Shown: positions 43,628-52,047 of the stretch, piece by piece | Layout: each line of letters opens with the position of its first letter | How positions within the stretch are numbered: position 1 is the first letter of the stretch | Assembly (NCBI GenBank): GCA_910589275.1 | Contig: CAJUTH010000021.1 | Coordinates: forward strand, 1 to 60,759 | DNA: 60,759 bases | Source: an uncultured Dorea sp. | Lineage (GTDB): Bacteria; Bacillota; Clostridia; Lachnospirales; Lachnospiraceae | Direction: 5' to 3' | Made by a program: the position numbers and the translations under genes | Notes under the pieces: generated by a model | What the model saw: the letters and a program-made list of their open reading frames with translations, nothing else | What the model was told of the DNA's origin: nothing | The model's database searches: none

Positions 43628-44293
43628 ATGCCTATTCCAAACAAAAAAGAAGCGATTTTGGTACTTTCCGCAAAAGAAAAAATATACAAAGAATTATCAT
43701 CATGGATTGTTAAGGGCACCATGAAACCGGAAGAAAAAATAAACGAAGCCGAAATCGCAGCCTATTTTTCAGTCAGCAGAACTCCCGTAAGAGAGGCCCT
43801 GCAGCAGCTTGCAGAACAAAAGCTTGTTTATATCATTCCCTCCCGCGGAAGTTTCGTGACTCCTTTAACGAAAGAATCCGGAGATGAAATCTACGAAGCC
43901 CTTGCGGCAGTCAGTGCAGATATCGCCTGCCTTGCCTGCAGGAAGCGCACAGATAAGCAATTAGATGAATTAAGAGATAAGGCACAGGCTTTTGAACAAG
44001 CCTATGAAAACCAACAATACTCAGTTCTTCCTGAATATGACAACGCATTTCATTCCTATCTATCCGAAATCGCAGGCAATGAATATTTAAGTTCTTATTC
44101 ATCCTCCCTTCAGATGCATACTCATAGGTTTGAATATCTTCTTATTACAAATAAACAAAACCGTAGCGCTTCCATAGCCGAACATACTGCAATTATAGAT
44201 GCAATCAGCCGCCAAGATGAAACCCTCGCCAGACAGCTTGCATCCGACAACTGGCTCCGTACTTATCAGGAAAATATCCGCATACTGCTTTAA
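43628..44293 (+). CDS. GntR family (FCD-type) transcriptional regulator
   Basis: A 221-residue regulator from the ATG at 43628 (AAAAGGAGG). The N-terminal winged helix is INEAEIAAYFSVSRTPVREALQQL; the C-terminal all-helical FCD ligand domain carries the D-H-H set (DNAFHSYLSEI, EHTAIIDAI). It is divergent from dpaL, and therefore likely controls diaminopropionate use. An ATGTGCC-AA-GGCACAT hairpin follows the stop. Confidence 0.9.
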   Translation: MPIPNKKEAILVLSAKEKIYKELSSWIVKGTMKPEEKINEAEIAAYFSVSRTPVREALQQLAEQKLVYIIPSRGSFVTPLTKESGDEIYEALAAVSADIACLACRKRTDKQLDELRDKAQAFEQAYENQQYSVLPEYDNAFHSYLSEIAGNEYLSSYSSSLQMHTHRFEYLLITNKQNRSASIAEHTAIIDAISRQDETLARQLASDNWLRTYQENIRILL

Positions 44294-44370
44294 CTTGTAT
44301 ACTGCAAAAGAACTAATCGCGGAAATAAAGAATGTGCCAAGGCACATGCGTCGTTTTCTATATCAACAAC

Positions 44371-44406
44371 AATGGGGCCGGCGCAAACCACGCGCCAGCC
44401 CCATAT
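44371..44406 (-). terminator. Hairpin terminator of the glp operon
   Basis: ATGGGGCCGGCGC pairs with GCGCCAGCCCCAT in a 13-bp stem (one mismatch) about 30 nt beyond the glpK stop. The T tail on the minus strand is interrupted (TTGTTGTTG). A second copy of this hairpin is at 41162-41192. Confidence 0.65.
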
Positions 44407-44432
44407 AAAAATCCAAATTCTTTTAATTAATC

Positions 44433-45929
44433 CTAATCTTCCTCCGCCCAAGCAAGCGCACACCGTACCGCCCGTTTCCAGCCTTTTAAGAGCCTCTTTC
44501 TCTTCTCTTCTTCCATGCCCGGAACAAATTCCTTCCCAAGCTGCCAGTTCTGCTTGATCTCCGCTTTATCCTTCCAGTAGCCTGTGGCCAGCCCGGCCAG
44601 ATAAGCCGCGCCCAGAGCGGTGGTCTCAATGCATTTCGGTCTGTGTACCGTGGCGTGGTTTACATCCGCCTGAAACTGCATCAGCATATTGTTCGCACTG
44701 GCGCCGCCGTCTACCTTCAGAACGTGCATGGATACTCCCGCATCCTCCTCCATTGCTTTGATCACGTCGTACGCCTGATAAGCAATGGATTCCAATGTGG
44801 CGCGGATAAAATGCTCTTTGGTGCACCCACGCGTCAGCCCTACCACCGTTCCTCTCGCGTACTGGTTCCAGTAGGGCGCGCCCATTCCCGCAAACGCGGG
44901 TACCAGATATACGCCGTCGGTATCCTCTACCCGGGTCGCGTATTCTTCGGTCTCCGGAGCGCTCTTTACCATACGCATCCCATCCCGGAGCCACTGGTTC
45001 GCGGCACCCGCCACGAAGATGCTGCCCTCCAGCGCATACTCCACCTTATCCTCCGTACTGGCCGCGATCGTCGTCAAAAGGCCGTTCCCGGATTTGACCG
45101 GCGTATTCCCAGTATTCATCAGCAAAAAGCACCCGGTACCATATGTATTCTTCGCATCCCCTTCCTCAAAGCATCCCTGCCCGAACAGCGCAGCTTGCTG
45201 GTCTCCCGCCGCCCCTGCAATGGGAACATTGCCTACCAAGACTTTCTCGTCTGTATAGCCGTAAATGTAGCTTGAAGGCTTTACCTCCGGAAGCATCGCC
45301 TTAGGAATGTTAAATTTCGCCAGAATCTCATCATCCCAGCACAGCTTATGGATGTCAAACAGCATGGTTCTAGAAGCGTTCGTATAATCCGTCACATGGA
45401 CCAGCCCTCCGGTCAGATTCCAGATGAGCCACGTATCCACCGTTCCAAATATCAAATCGCCCCGCTCTGCCTGCTCCCTTGCGCCCTCAACGTGGTCAAG
45501 GATCCAGGCAATCTTGCTTGCGCTGAAATATGCGTCTGCGATCAGTCCTGTTTTTTCCCGGATAACCTGATCAAACCCCTCTGCCTTCAGTCCGTCGATC
45601 ATCTCCGAGGTCCTTCTGCACTGCCAGACAATCGCATTGTAAACCGGCTCGCCTGTATAACGGTTCCAGATAATTGTCGTCTCCCGCTGATTGGTAATTC
45701 CGATACTGCTGATCTGCTTTGCGCCAACACCGGTCTCTGCCAGCGTCTGCACCATAACCGAATACTGGGACGACCAGATCTCCCTTGGATTCTGCTCTAC
45801 CCAGCCCGGCTTGGGATAGATCTGTTCAAACTCCTTCTGCGCCATACCGCAGATATCTCCCGCATGGTTAAACAAAATACACCGGGAACTTGTGGTTCCC
45901 TGATCCAGCGCCATTACGTACTGTTCCAT
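44433..45929 (-). CDS. glpK: Glycerol kinase
   Basis: A 498-residue FGGY kinase. The motif DQGTTSSRCILF is at residues 9-20 and the family GDQQAALFGQ segment is present. It makes glycerol 3-phosphate. In enterococcal GlpK a regulatory histidine that accepts phosphate from HPr lies in a YHFYG loop just before VPIAG; here the corresponding segment is DEKVLVG, with no histidine, so HPr activation is unlikely (inference by alignment to memory). It is the last gene of the glp operon, 50 nt after the DUF1667 gene. Confidence 0.94.
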   Translation of the reverse strand: MEQYVMALDQGTTSSRCILFNHAGDICGMAQKEFEQIYPKPGWVEQNPREIWSSQYSVMVQTLAETGVGAKQISSIGITNQRETTIIWNRYTGEPVYNAIVWQCRRTSEMIDGLKAEGFDQVIREKTGLIADAYFSASKIAWILDHVEGAREQAERGDLIFGTVDTWLIWNLTGGLVHVTDYTNASRTMLFDIHKLCWDDEILAKFNIPKAMLPEVKPSSYIYGYTDEKVLVGNVPIAGAAGDQQAALFGQGCFEEGDAKNTYGTGCFLLMNTGNTPVKSGNGLLTTIAASTEDKVEYALEGSIFVAGAANQWLRDGMRMVKSAPETEEYATRVEDTDGVYLVPAFAGMGAPYWNQYARGTVVGLTRGCTKEHFIRATLESIAYQAYDVIKAMEEDAGVSMHVLKVDGGASANNMLMQFQADVNHATVHRPKCIETTALGAAYLAGLATGYWKDKAEIKQNWQLGKEFVPGMEEEKRKRLLKGWKRAVRCALAWAEED

Positions 45930-45979
45930 ACTATTATCCCGTCCTCTCTTTTTCCAATCTTTCCTTGGTCAGTAAAGTC

Positions 45980-46345
45980 CTACCGAGCAAAGATTTCTTT
46001 TGTCGCAATTACTGCCGCGCCTGTCCCGGCCACATCCTCAGCGACAACCTGCCCGATTTTTACCGGTGCCAGAAGTTCCACGTCCTTCAACGCCCTTACG
46101 CAGTCAAAAATCTTGTCTTTGGGGATGTCGGTCTCTGTCTTTACCGACACGCAAGGCAGATGGCCGCCTTTTACCCTTACGGACGATGTCACAATCCGCC
46201 TCGGATCCGTCAGTTCCTTCTTAGCATAATCCGCGCCTCTTGGACAGGTATTTCCTGTAACTTCCATAGAACCCTCACCGGAAATCTCCACCTTTAAGTT
46301 ACAGCCCAAAGGGCATCCGATACATACCAATTCTTTCACTTTCAT
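45980..46345 (-). CDS. DUF1667 protein, small iron-sulfur-like partner of the glycerol-3-phosphate dehydrogenase
   Basis: A 121-residue protein from the ATG at 46345 (AAGGAGGGC upstream). It carries CIGCPLGCNL near residue 8 and CPRG further on, cysteines suited to an iron-sulfur cluster. DUF1667 proteins regularly sit with GlpA-type dehydrogenase and an FAD oxidoreductase in Clostridia, and may act as a GlpC-like electron-transfer subunit. It starts 13 nt after the FAD oxidoreductase stop. Confidence 0.85.
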   Translation of the reverse strand: MKVKELVCIGCPLGCNLKVEISGEGSMEVTGNTCPRGADYAKKELTDPRRIVTSSVRVKGGHLPCVSVKTETDIPKDKIFDCVRALKDVELLAPVKIGQVVAEDVAGTGAAVIATKEIFAR

Positions 46346-46358
46346 CTCTTCGCCCTCC

Positions 46359-47618
46359 TTACTCCTGCTCAATCCTGATGGTAATACTCTCAAGCCCGTC
46401 AAACGCATCCAGCTTAGACCTAAGCAGAACGACCTGTTCCATCTCGCCCGGCGCCATGACCTTCTTCTTGACTCTGCTCATACACTTATCATTATAATAC
46501 ACACAGAGGAAACTGTCTCTATAAACATTTCCCACACGGAAACGAACCACCTGTTTCTCCGCCATCCGGTCTTTATCCACTGTACATGGAACCGTATAAC
46601 GGACTCCATTCTCTCCTTTTAACGGAATCTCTTTTCCCGCCTGCATCAAGGTTCCCTGCACATAAGCCATAGCATTTTCGCCCGCCGTCTTCGCTTCCCC
46701 GGACACATAATCCACTAGATCATGTACGTGAAGCACGTTTCCGCAGGCAAATACGCCCTCCACATTGGTCTCAAGGCTCTCGTTTACCACAGGGCCGGAG
46801 GTAACCGGATTCAGCTCCACACCCATCTGAGAAGAAAGCTCATTCTCCGGAATCAGCCCGCAGGAAAGAAGCAGCGTGTCGCACTCATAGAACTCCTCCG
46901 TTCCCGGAATGGGCTTTCGGTTTTCATCCACCTGCGCCAGCGTAACACCCTCCACACGCTTCTTTCCCTTAATGTCAATAACTGTATGACTTAATTTCAG
47001 GGGAATATCATAATCATCCAGACACTGAACAATATTCCGCTTCAAACCGCCGGAATAAGGCATTAATTCCGCTACCACCTGAACCTCCGCTCCTTCTAAC
47101 GTCATACGTCTCGCCATAATCAAGCCGATATCGCCAGAGCCGAGGATTACGACCTTCTTTCCCGGCATCCTGCCTTCCATATTCACATATCGCTGGGCGG
47201 TTCCCGCCGAATACACGCCCGCCGGACGGTACCCCGGAATATTGAGCGCGCCTCTGGAACGCTCCCTGCAGCCCATAGCTAGGACGATGGCCTTTGCCTC
47301 GATCTGAAACATTCCCTGCTCCTTATTCATCACGGTAATCACTTTATTCTCTGCAATATCTACAACAATCGTATGAAGCATATAAGGGATTTTAAGTTCT
47401 TCCACCTTCTCAATATATCTTCCCGCATATTCAGGCCCAGTCAGCTCCTCCTTAAAGGTATGCAAACCAAAACCATTGTGGATACACTGGTTCAGGATGC
47501 CGCCCAGCTCATTGTCACGCTCAATAATCAGAATATCTTCTACTCCCGCTTCCCTGGCCGCAACTGCCGCGGCAAGACCCGCCGGACCTCCGCCAATGAT
47601 TGCAATCTCTGTCTTCAT
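46359..47618 (-). CDS. FAD/NAD(P)-dependent pyridine nucleotide-disulfide-type oxidoreductase
   Basis: A 419-residue two-dinucleotide flavoprotein. FAD-binding IIGGGPAGLAAAV is at the N-terminus and an NAD-binding VVILGSGDIGLIMARRM near residue 153. The GVFACGNVLHVHDLVDYV segment is the second FAD contact. It starts just 1 nt after the glpA-type gene and is followed by DUF1667. It probably passes electrons from glycerol-3-phosphate oxidation, playing the part of GlpB. Confidence 0.9.
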   Translation of the reverse strand: MKTEIAIIGGGPAGLAAAVAAREAGVEDILIIERDNELGGILNQCIHNGFGLHTFKEELTGPEYAGRYIEKVEELKIPYMLHTIVVDIAENKVITVMNKEQGMFQIEAKAIVLAMGCRERSRGALNIPGYRPAGVYSAGTAQRYVNMEGRMPGKKVVILGSGDIGLIMARRMTLEGAEVQVVAELMPYSGGLKRNIVQCLDDYDIPLKLSHTVIDIKGKKRVEGVTLAQVDENRKPIPGTEEFYECDTLLLSCGLIPENELSSQMGVELNPVTSGPVVNESLETNVEGVFACGNVLHVHDLVDYVSGEAKTAGENAMAYVQGTLMQAGKEIPLKGENGVRYTVPCTVDKDRMAEKQVVRFRVGNVYRDSFLCVYYNDKCMSRVKKKVMAPGEMEQVVLLRSKLDAFDGLESITIRIEQE

Positions 47619-47619
47619 C

Positions 47620-49056
47620 CTAAATGTCCTCCTTATTATATCCTGTCAAATAGTTAGAACCTTCGCCTGATTTGGTAATCTCTGAAACATCTTTTCCCAG
47701 CTCCCTTGCTAAGATCTCCACGGTCTTCGGCGCGCAGAACCCCGACTGGCAGCGTCCCATGCCCGCTCTGGTGCGGCGCTTGATCCCGTCTAAAGTAGTC
47801 GCCCCTAAGGGTCTGTGGATAGCGTCCATGATCTCACCCTCCGTCACCACCTCGCACCGGCAGACCACATTAGCATAGGCCGGGTTCTTCTTAATCAGTT
47901 CCTGACGTTCTGCAAAAGACGCCTCCGCCACATTCGGGATTCCCTTTCTGGTCGCCTTAAAGTCCGCTTTCTTCTCCACCTGGTAAATGCCCTGTACCAG
48001 CTCCGCCACATACTCGCCGATGGCCGGAGAACTGGAAAGTCCCGGCGACTCAATTCCCGCAACGTCGATAAATCCCGGCGCTCCCTTTACTTCCTGAATG
48101 ATAAATTCATGCTCCGTCCAGTGAGCCCGAAGCCCGGTAAAGGAGGTGATAATCTGGCGGGTGGGCACGGTGGGTACACTGACCGCAACCCTCTTTAGCA
48201 AATCAGCCAATCCGTCCGCTGTAGTCTGAGTATTTTCCTTATCCTCGATATCCACCGCCGTGGGCCCGGTCAGAAGATTGCCGTGAACCGTCGGCGTGAT
48301 CAAAACGCCCTTGCCGTAAATAGTAGGAAGCTGGAAAATCGTACTATTCACATAGTCTCCCACCTTCTTATCCATCAGGCAGTACTCGCCCTTCCGGGGA
48401 ATGATCGTAATCTTCTCATCGCTTACCATATTGTGGAACTTATCCGCATACACACCAGCCGCATTGACTACCAGCTTACTCTCGATCACGCCCTTAGATG
48501 TCTCCAGCTTGTAGCCGCCTTCTATCGGAACAATATTCAGAACCTCCGTATTAAACTGGAAGGCAACGCCATTTTCACAGGCGTTCTCCGCCATGGCAAT
48601 GGTAAGTCCAAAAGGACAAACAATTCCGCCTGACGGCGCGTACAATGCAGCGGCAATATCATCCGTAATGTTCGGCTCCATCTTCTTCACTTCCTCTTTG
48701 GAAATAATACGGATGCCCGGTACGCCGTTCTTCTTACCCTTCTCTAACAGATGCTCCAACTTACCCAGATCCTTCTCGTCAAAGCAGAGCACCAGAGAAC
48801 CGTTGCGCTTAAAGGAAAAATCCAGATCCTTCGCAAGCTGCTCCATCATCGCGTTGCCTCTCACATTCATCTTCGCCATCACAGAACCCGGCTCATTGTC
48901 AAAGCCCGCGTGGACGATCCCACTGTTTGCCTTTGACGTTCCCTCGCATACATCACTGTTCTTGTCAAGAACGATGGTATCGTACTGATATCTCGACAAC
49001 TCCCTTGCAATCGCGCTTCCGGTAACCCCCGCGCCGATAATTACAACATCATACAT
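47620..49056 (-). CDS. GlpA-type glycerol-3-phosphate dehydrogenase with BFD-like 2Fe-2S domain
   Basis: A 478-residue flavoprotein from the ATG at 49056 (AAGGAAGGG upstream). The FAD motif VVIIGAGVTGSAIAREL opens the DAO fold. A C-terminal domain has CRCEVVTEGEI and CQSGFCAPK, the cysteine pattern of BFD-like 2Fe-2S domains found in GlpA. It oxidises glycerol 3-phosphate to dihydroxyacetone phosphate. It is the first gene of the glp operon, preceded by a leader with a promoter (49183-49211) and a terminator hairpin (49102-49151). Confidence 0.9.
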   Translation of the reverse strand: MYDVVIIGAGVTGSAIARELSRYQYDTIVLDKNSDVCEGTSKANSGIVHAGFDNEPGSVMAKMNVRGNAMMEQLAKDLDFSFKRNGSLVLCFDEKDLGKLEHLLEKGKKNGVPGIRIISKEEVKKMEPNITDDIAAALYAPSGGIVCPFGLTIAMAENACENGVAFQFNTEVLNIVPIEGGYKLETSKGVIESKLVVNAAGVYADKFHNMVSDEKITIIPRKGEYCLMDKKVGDYVNSTIFQLPTIYGKGVLITPTVHGNLLTGPTAVDIEDKENTQTTADGLADLLKRVAVSVPTVPTRQIITSFTGLRAHWTEHEFIIQEVKGAPGFIDVAGIESPGLSSSPAIGEYVAELVQGIYQVEKKADFKATRKGIPNVAEASFAERQELIKKNPAYANVVCRCEVVTEGEIMDAIHRPLGATTLDGIKRRTRAGMGRCQSGFCAPKTVEILARELGKDVSEITKSGEGSNYLTGYNKEDI

Positions 49057-49101
49057 GTTACAACCCTTCCTTCCACTCATCGTATTTTGTAAAAGAGGAA
49101 T

Positions 49102-49151
49102 AAAAAAGGAGTACAAAAACAACCGGCTTATCGCCGCTATTCTTGTACTCC
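49102..49151 (-). promoter_or_regulatory. Leader terminator/attenuator of the glp operon
   Basis: On the minus strand a 9-bp perfect stem (GGAGTACAA with TTGTACTCC, 49143-49151 and 49108-49116) enclosing a smaller CGGC/GCCG hairpin is followed by TTTTTTATT. It lies downstream of the promoter at 49183-49211 and 46 nt before the glpA-type ATG. Bacillus glp operons use such leader terminators with the antiterminator GlpP; no glpP is in the window. It also can end the transcript of the upstream zinc-ribbon gene. Confidence 0.65.
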
Positions 49152-49182
49152 GTTTTCTCCAAATCATTATTTAACTGTATTT

Positions 49183-49211
49183 AGCATAGCACAGTTTCAG
49201 CCTGCGCGCAA
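49183..49211 (-). promoter_or_regulatory. Promoter of the glp operon
   Basis: On the minus strand TTGCGC (49206-49211), a 17-nt spacer and TATGCT (49183-49188), in the gap between the zinc-ribbon gene stop (49229) and the leader terminator. Confidence 0.6.
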
Positions 49212-49228
49212 TACCCAAATTTAAATTA

Positions 49229-50524
49229 TTATTTTAAGTATTTTCCATCCAGATCGATTGATGTCACCTCTCCCTCTCCCGGCTCCGTATATACTATACA
49301 ATAATTCATATCATTTTCACCATACCATTGATAACTATCTGAATAATCTCCTTCATAAACATCATCCGGTTTTCCCCATTTTTCGATAACAGTCTCTATG
49401 TCTGCACCCATCTGAATCCCTCCCGGAAAAATGACGTTTATATCTTCGTCTTCTACATCATAATCATCAACATAAAGTCCATTTACCGTGCACTCCCTTA
49501 CTACATGGGCCTCTTCGGTATTATTGCTGATTACAAACATAAGGGAATGCGAATCACTGTCATCAAAAAATACCAATTCATAATCATCTGCGTTGATCAC
49601 ATAATCCTCCGGGGTATTCTCCATATCCATCGTTAATCCGGCAGCTTCTACTTCCTCAATGGAGCATGGAAATGTTAATACAGTATCATTGATCTGAACC
49701 GTATAGCTATCCCAGCTTTCTCCCAGACCTTCACCAGCCTTTACCGTCGACTTTGAAGTCTCCTCCTTATCTCCTTTATCTTCATCGTCTTCATCTATAT
49801 CATCTTCCGGCGGGCTTAAAACGATTGATGACTTGCTTCCCATGCCGCCTATTTCTTCCAGCACGTCATACGCTCCTGCAGCACCCATTACAATAGAAGC
49901 AATCACTCCCACTATTGCACTAGAGATACAGAAAATCTTAGCCTTCTTCGCAGCATCTTTTGCTCCCGCATAATCTCCCATTCTCTGCAATGAGTTTATT
50001 TTACTTGCATAGATAATACTCGCAACGCCTAGCGGCAGACAGCAGCATAATGTTGCTAAAATGGAAAATACCAGATATGGCGTACCATTAATCGGTTCCA
50101 CAGGCTGGCCATAATTTGGCTGGCCGTAATTCGGCTGACTGTAATTTGGCTGGCTGTAATTTGGCTGACTATAATTCGGTTGATCATAATTATTATCTGA
50201 CTGATTATATCCATGATTCATCTGCCCGTAATTAGGCTGGTTATAAGGATTCCCCTGTCCATAACTGTAATCGCCGCGAACGTCATCTGACTGGCCGCTG
50301 CTCTCTCCTCCCTGATTATTTTCTGACTGGCCATAGGTGTAGCCTCCCATATCACGATCCGTCTGGCCATAGGTATAACCACCTATATTATTATCTGTCT
50401 GGCCATAATTATAATCATCCGAACTATTACCCTCATTACCATTCTCCTGTGTCACTTCTGTACCGCAAATCGGGCAGTATTTTGCACCTTCCTCTATCTC
50501 ATTCCCACAAAATCTACACTTCAT
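49229..50524 (-). CDS. Zinc-ribbon/DUF4190-type membrane protein with Asn-Tyr-Gln-Pro repeats
   Basis: A 431-residue protein. A zinc ribbon (CRFCGNEIEEGAKYCPICG) at residues 3-21 is followed by a low-complexity stretch of GGYTYGQ and then NYSQP/NYGQP pentads. Then come two membrane segments (YLVFSILATLCCCLPLGVAS, IFCISSAIVGVIASIVMG) of the DUF4190 type, and an acidic outer C-terminal domain of about 200 residues. Function unknown; such proteins are common in Clostridia. The 3' end has its terminator shared with the glp leader. It follows the DUF2752 gene by 18 nt. Confidence 0.8.
   Translation of the reverse strand: MKCRFCGNEIEEGAKYCPICGTEVTQENGNEGNSSDDYNYGQTDNNIGGYTYGQTDRDMGGYTYGQSENNQGGESSGQSDDVRGDYSYGQGNPYNQPNYGQMNHGYNQSDNNYDQPNYSQPNYSQPNYSQPNYGQPNYGQPVEPINGTPYLVFSILATLCCCLPLGVASIIYASKINSLQRMGDYAGAKDAAKKAKIFCISSAIVGVIASIVMGAAGAYDVLEEIGGMGSKSSIVLSPPEDDIDEDDEDKGDKEETSKSTVKAGEGLGESWDSYTVQINDTVLTFPCSIEEVEAAGLTMDMENTPEDYVINADDYELVFFDDSDSHSLMFVISNNTEEAHVVRECTVNGLYVDDYDVEDEDINVIFPGGIQMGADIETVIEKWGKPDDVYEGDYSDSYQWYGENDMNYCIVYTEPGEGEVTSIDLDGKYLK
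50103..50192 (-). repeat. Six tandem 15-bp units within the zinc-ribbon gene
   Basis: Six degenerate 15-bp units encode the (N-Y-S/G-Q-P) pentads. They invite slippage in steps of five residues without changing frame. Confidence 0.8.
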
Positions 50525-50542
50525 GATCTTCTCCTTCCCCGT

Positions 50543-51004
50543 TTACACCGCTGTAGGCGCTAATAATACAAATGGATACACTTCGATATTTCTAACAATT
50601 CCATATATAAGAAATATCACCAATATAACTATTGGAATTTGTTCAGGTATATGAATACTCACGCGCTCTTTCCCATAACACAGCCACTGTATACCGCATG
50701 CCGCGTAATATACTATAAGCCACGGCAGCATTATAATTAATAATGGATTATAGCGAAATGCCTGATATATTTGCCCGTGCAGAAGCATATAACAAGCCCG
50801 CCCCGCTCCGCAGCCCGGACAATAGTACCCTGTAAGGAAATTAATCGGACACGCAAGACTCAATCCCTCTTTAGGATTATGATAATATAAAAACAATGCT
50901 CCTGCAAGCAATATCAGCAAAATAAAAAGCATTACCGCAATACGGATTTCCTTCTTCACAACCCCCGTCTGCTCATATATGATTGTTCTGTATTTCCGAA
51001 GCAT
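50543..51004 (-). CDS. DUF2752 membrane protein
   Basis: A 153-residue protein with about four membrane segments and the family signature CPINFLTGYYCPGCGAGRACY near residues 53-73. DUF2752 has no known function. GGGAGAATGAA precedes the ATG. It is transcribed with the zinc-ribbon gene downstream (18-nt gap). Confidence 0.85.
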   Translation of the reverse strand: MLRKYRTIIYEQTGVVKKEIRIAVMLFILLILLAGALFLYYHNPKEGLSLACPINFLTGYYCPGCGAGRACYMLLHGQIYQAFRYNPLLIIMLPWLIVYYAACGIQWLCYGKERVSIHIPEQIPIVILVIFLIYGIVRNIEVYPFVLLAPTAV

Positions 51005-51214
51005 TTCATTCTCCCTGTCCCGCTGTTTTATATAGACTTTCCGGTAAAGAAGGCTTCTCTTCTATCATCGGAAAGAGCCTGCAAAAAACCTAATCACTTC
51101 TAAACGATGTATCCTTTTGACAATTTAATCTGCTAAGCATCTTCATTTTACAATGCTTTTCCATGCCTGTCTATCAATATTCTACATTCAGCGAAATAAT
51201 TTTTCCTTTCACGC

Positions 51215-51245
51215 AAAAAGAGCCTTGCCCTTGCAAAGCTCTTTT
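51215..51245 (-). terminator. Terminator of tRNA-Ser
   Basis: AAAAGAGC and GCTCTTTT arms with an inner TTGC/GCAA pairing form a 14-bp stem (one wobble). A T-rich tail lies on the minus strand just 8 nt after the tRNA 3' end. Confidence 0.8.
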
Positions 51246-51252
51246 CACACAA

Positions 51253-51338
51253 CGGAGAGGGTGGGATTCGAACCCACGTGCCCTTGCGGACAAACGGTTT
51301 TCAAGACCGCCTCGTTATGACCACTTCGATACCTCTCC
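51253..51338 (-). tRNA. tRNA-Ser (anticodon UGA)
   Basis: An 86-nt type II tRNA on the minus strand. The acceptor GGAGAGG pairs with CCTCTCC, discriminator G. The anticodon loop CTTGAAA gives UGA, the variable arm is long (CGTTTGTCCGCAAGGGCACG region), and the T arm GTGGGTTCGAATCCCAC is canonical. CCA is not encoded. A TTGACA-N17-TACAAT promoter lies upstream. Confidence 0.96.
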
Positions 51339-51378
51339 ACATATTAACCTGCCGCCCACATTCCGTAACGCATTTCAT

Positions 51379-51407
51379 ATTGTAACATCTCATGCCGCCG
51401 GTGTCAA
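51379..51407 (-). promoter_or_regulatory. Promoter of tRNA-Ser
   Basis: On the minus strand a perfect TTGACA (51402-51407), a 17-nt spacer and TACAAT (51379-51384), about 40 nt before the tRNA. Confidence 0.85.
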
Positions 51408-51426
51408 TATGATTTTTCAGATTTAT

Positions 51427-51864
51427 TTAATCCTCCTCAGCGTCCGCCTCCGGATCGGCATCCAGCCGCATCCTAAGCGCCTCCAGCGCCCGGACCCAGC
51501 CCAGATATTTCTTGCGCATCTTCTTGTCAAAGCCGTCGGTAATCTCCAGAAAAGTATAGATACTATTCCCCTCCAGCTTCTTTTCAAAAACTTCATCTAC
51601 TGTATGAAATTTCGCCAGAAACGAAATACCGTCCAGAATCATGGCTCCCTTTATGATACCGTCGCCATCCGCCGCAATCATAACGATATTGCCGTTAAAG
51701 AATTTTCCTTTCTTCTGGCCGATTCCCACATTCCCCAGCTTATGGATTTCCCTTACCGTTTTCCGGTAATTCTTAATTTGATAATAGCCTCCCAGAGCCT
51801 GCAAAAGAAACGCGGCGAATATTACAAATAAAACTTTTGATATTACTGGCAATTCACTAAACAT
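51427..51864 (-). CDS. gutM: GutM-family glucitol operon activator
   Basis: A 145-residue protein with one N-terminal membrane segment (VLFVIFAAFLLQALGGYYQI) and the GNVGIGQKKGKF motif that matches E. coli GutM (the RVGVGRSSGRF segment). It ends with an acidic tail. GutM acts as an activator of the glucitol genes in E. coli, but its mechanism is not settled. It is the last gene of the srl operon, 183 nt after the SAF-domain oxidoreductase, with two stem-loops in the gap. Confidence 0.82.
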   Translation of the reverse strand: MFSELPVISKVLFVIFAAFLLQALGGYYQIKNYRKTVREIHKLGNVGIGQKKGKFFNGNIVMIAADGDGIIKGAMILDGISFLAKFHTVDEVFEKKLEGNSIYTFLEITDGFDKKMRKKYLGWVRALEALRMRLDADPEADAEED

Positions 51865-51890
51865 AGCTCACTTTCCTCCTATAGCCGGGA

Positions 51891-52014
51891 AGGAGTCCCG
51901 CCAGCCTTATTAACACGCTGGCAGGACTCCTAGGGCCCAATATATCTTATCCCGTTATAAATGTTACGAACCGGTCTGGCCGGACAAATCTATTCTTACA
52001 GGCTCTGCGGAACA
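51891..52014. repeat. Two stem-loops in the gap between the SAF oxidoreductase and gutM
   Basis: First: AGGAGTCC-GCCAGC (51891-51905) with GCTGGC-GGACTCCT (51917-51931), 14 bp plus one C-A mismatch. Second: TTCTTACAGG with CCTGTAAGAA, 10 bp perfect, spanning about 51982-52014. Neither has a T run on the minus strand, so they look like mRNA-stabilising or processing structures rather than terminators. Confidence 0.65.
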
Positions 52015-52047
52015 TGCATATGCCCTGTAAGAACTGCGGCAGACTAA

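Noticed and set aside
45348..46229. A 293-codon plus-strand ORF
   Set aside because: It is the opposite strand of glpK and DUF1667, with no family features or ribosome binding site.
51163..51831. A 222-codon plus-strand ORF over the tRNA-Ser region
   Set aside because: Its start reads through the antisense of tRNA-Ser and its end through gutM on the other strand; the RGWDSNPRALADKRFSRPP stretch is the known false peptide of tRNA-Ser.
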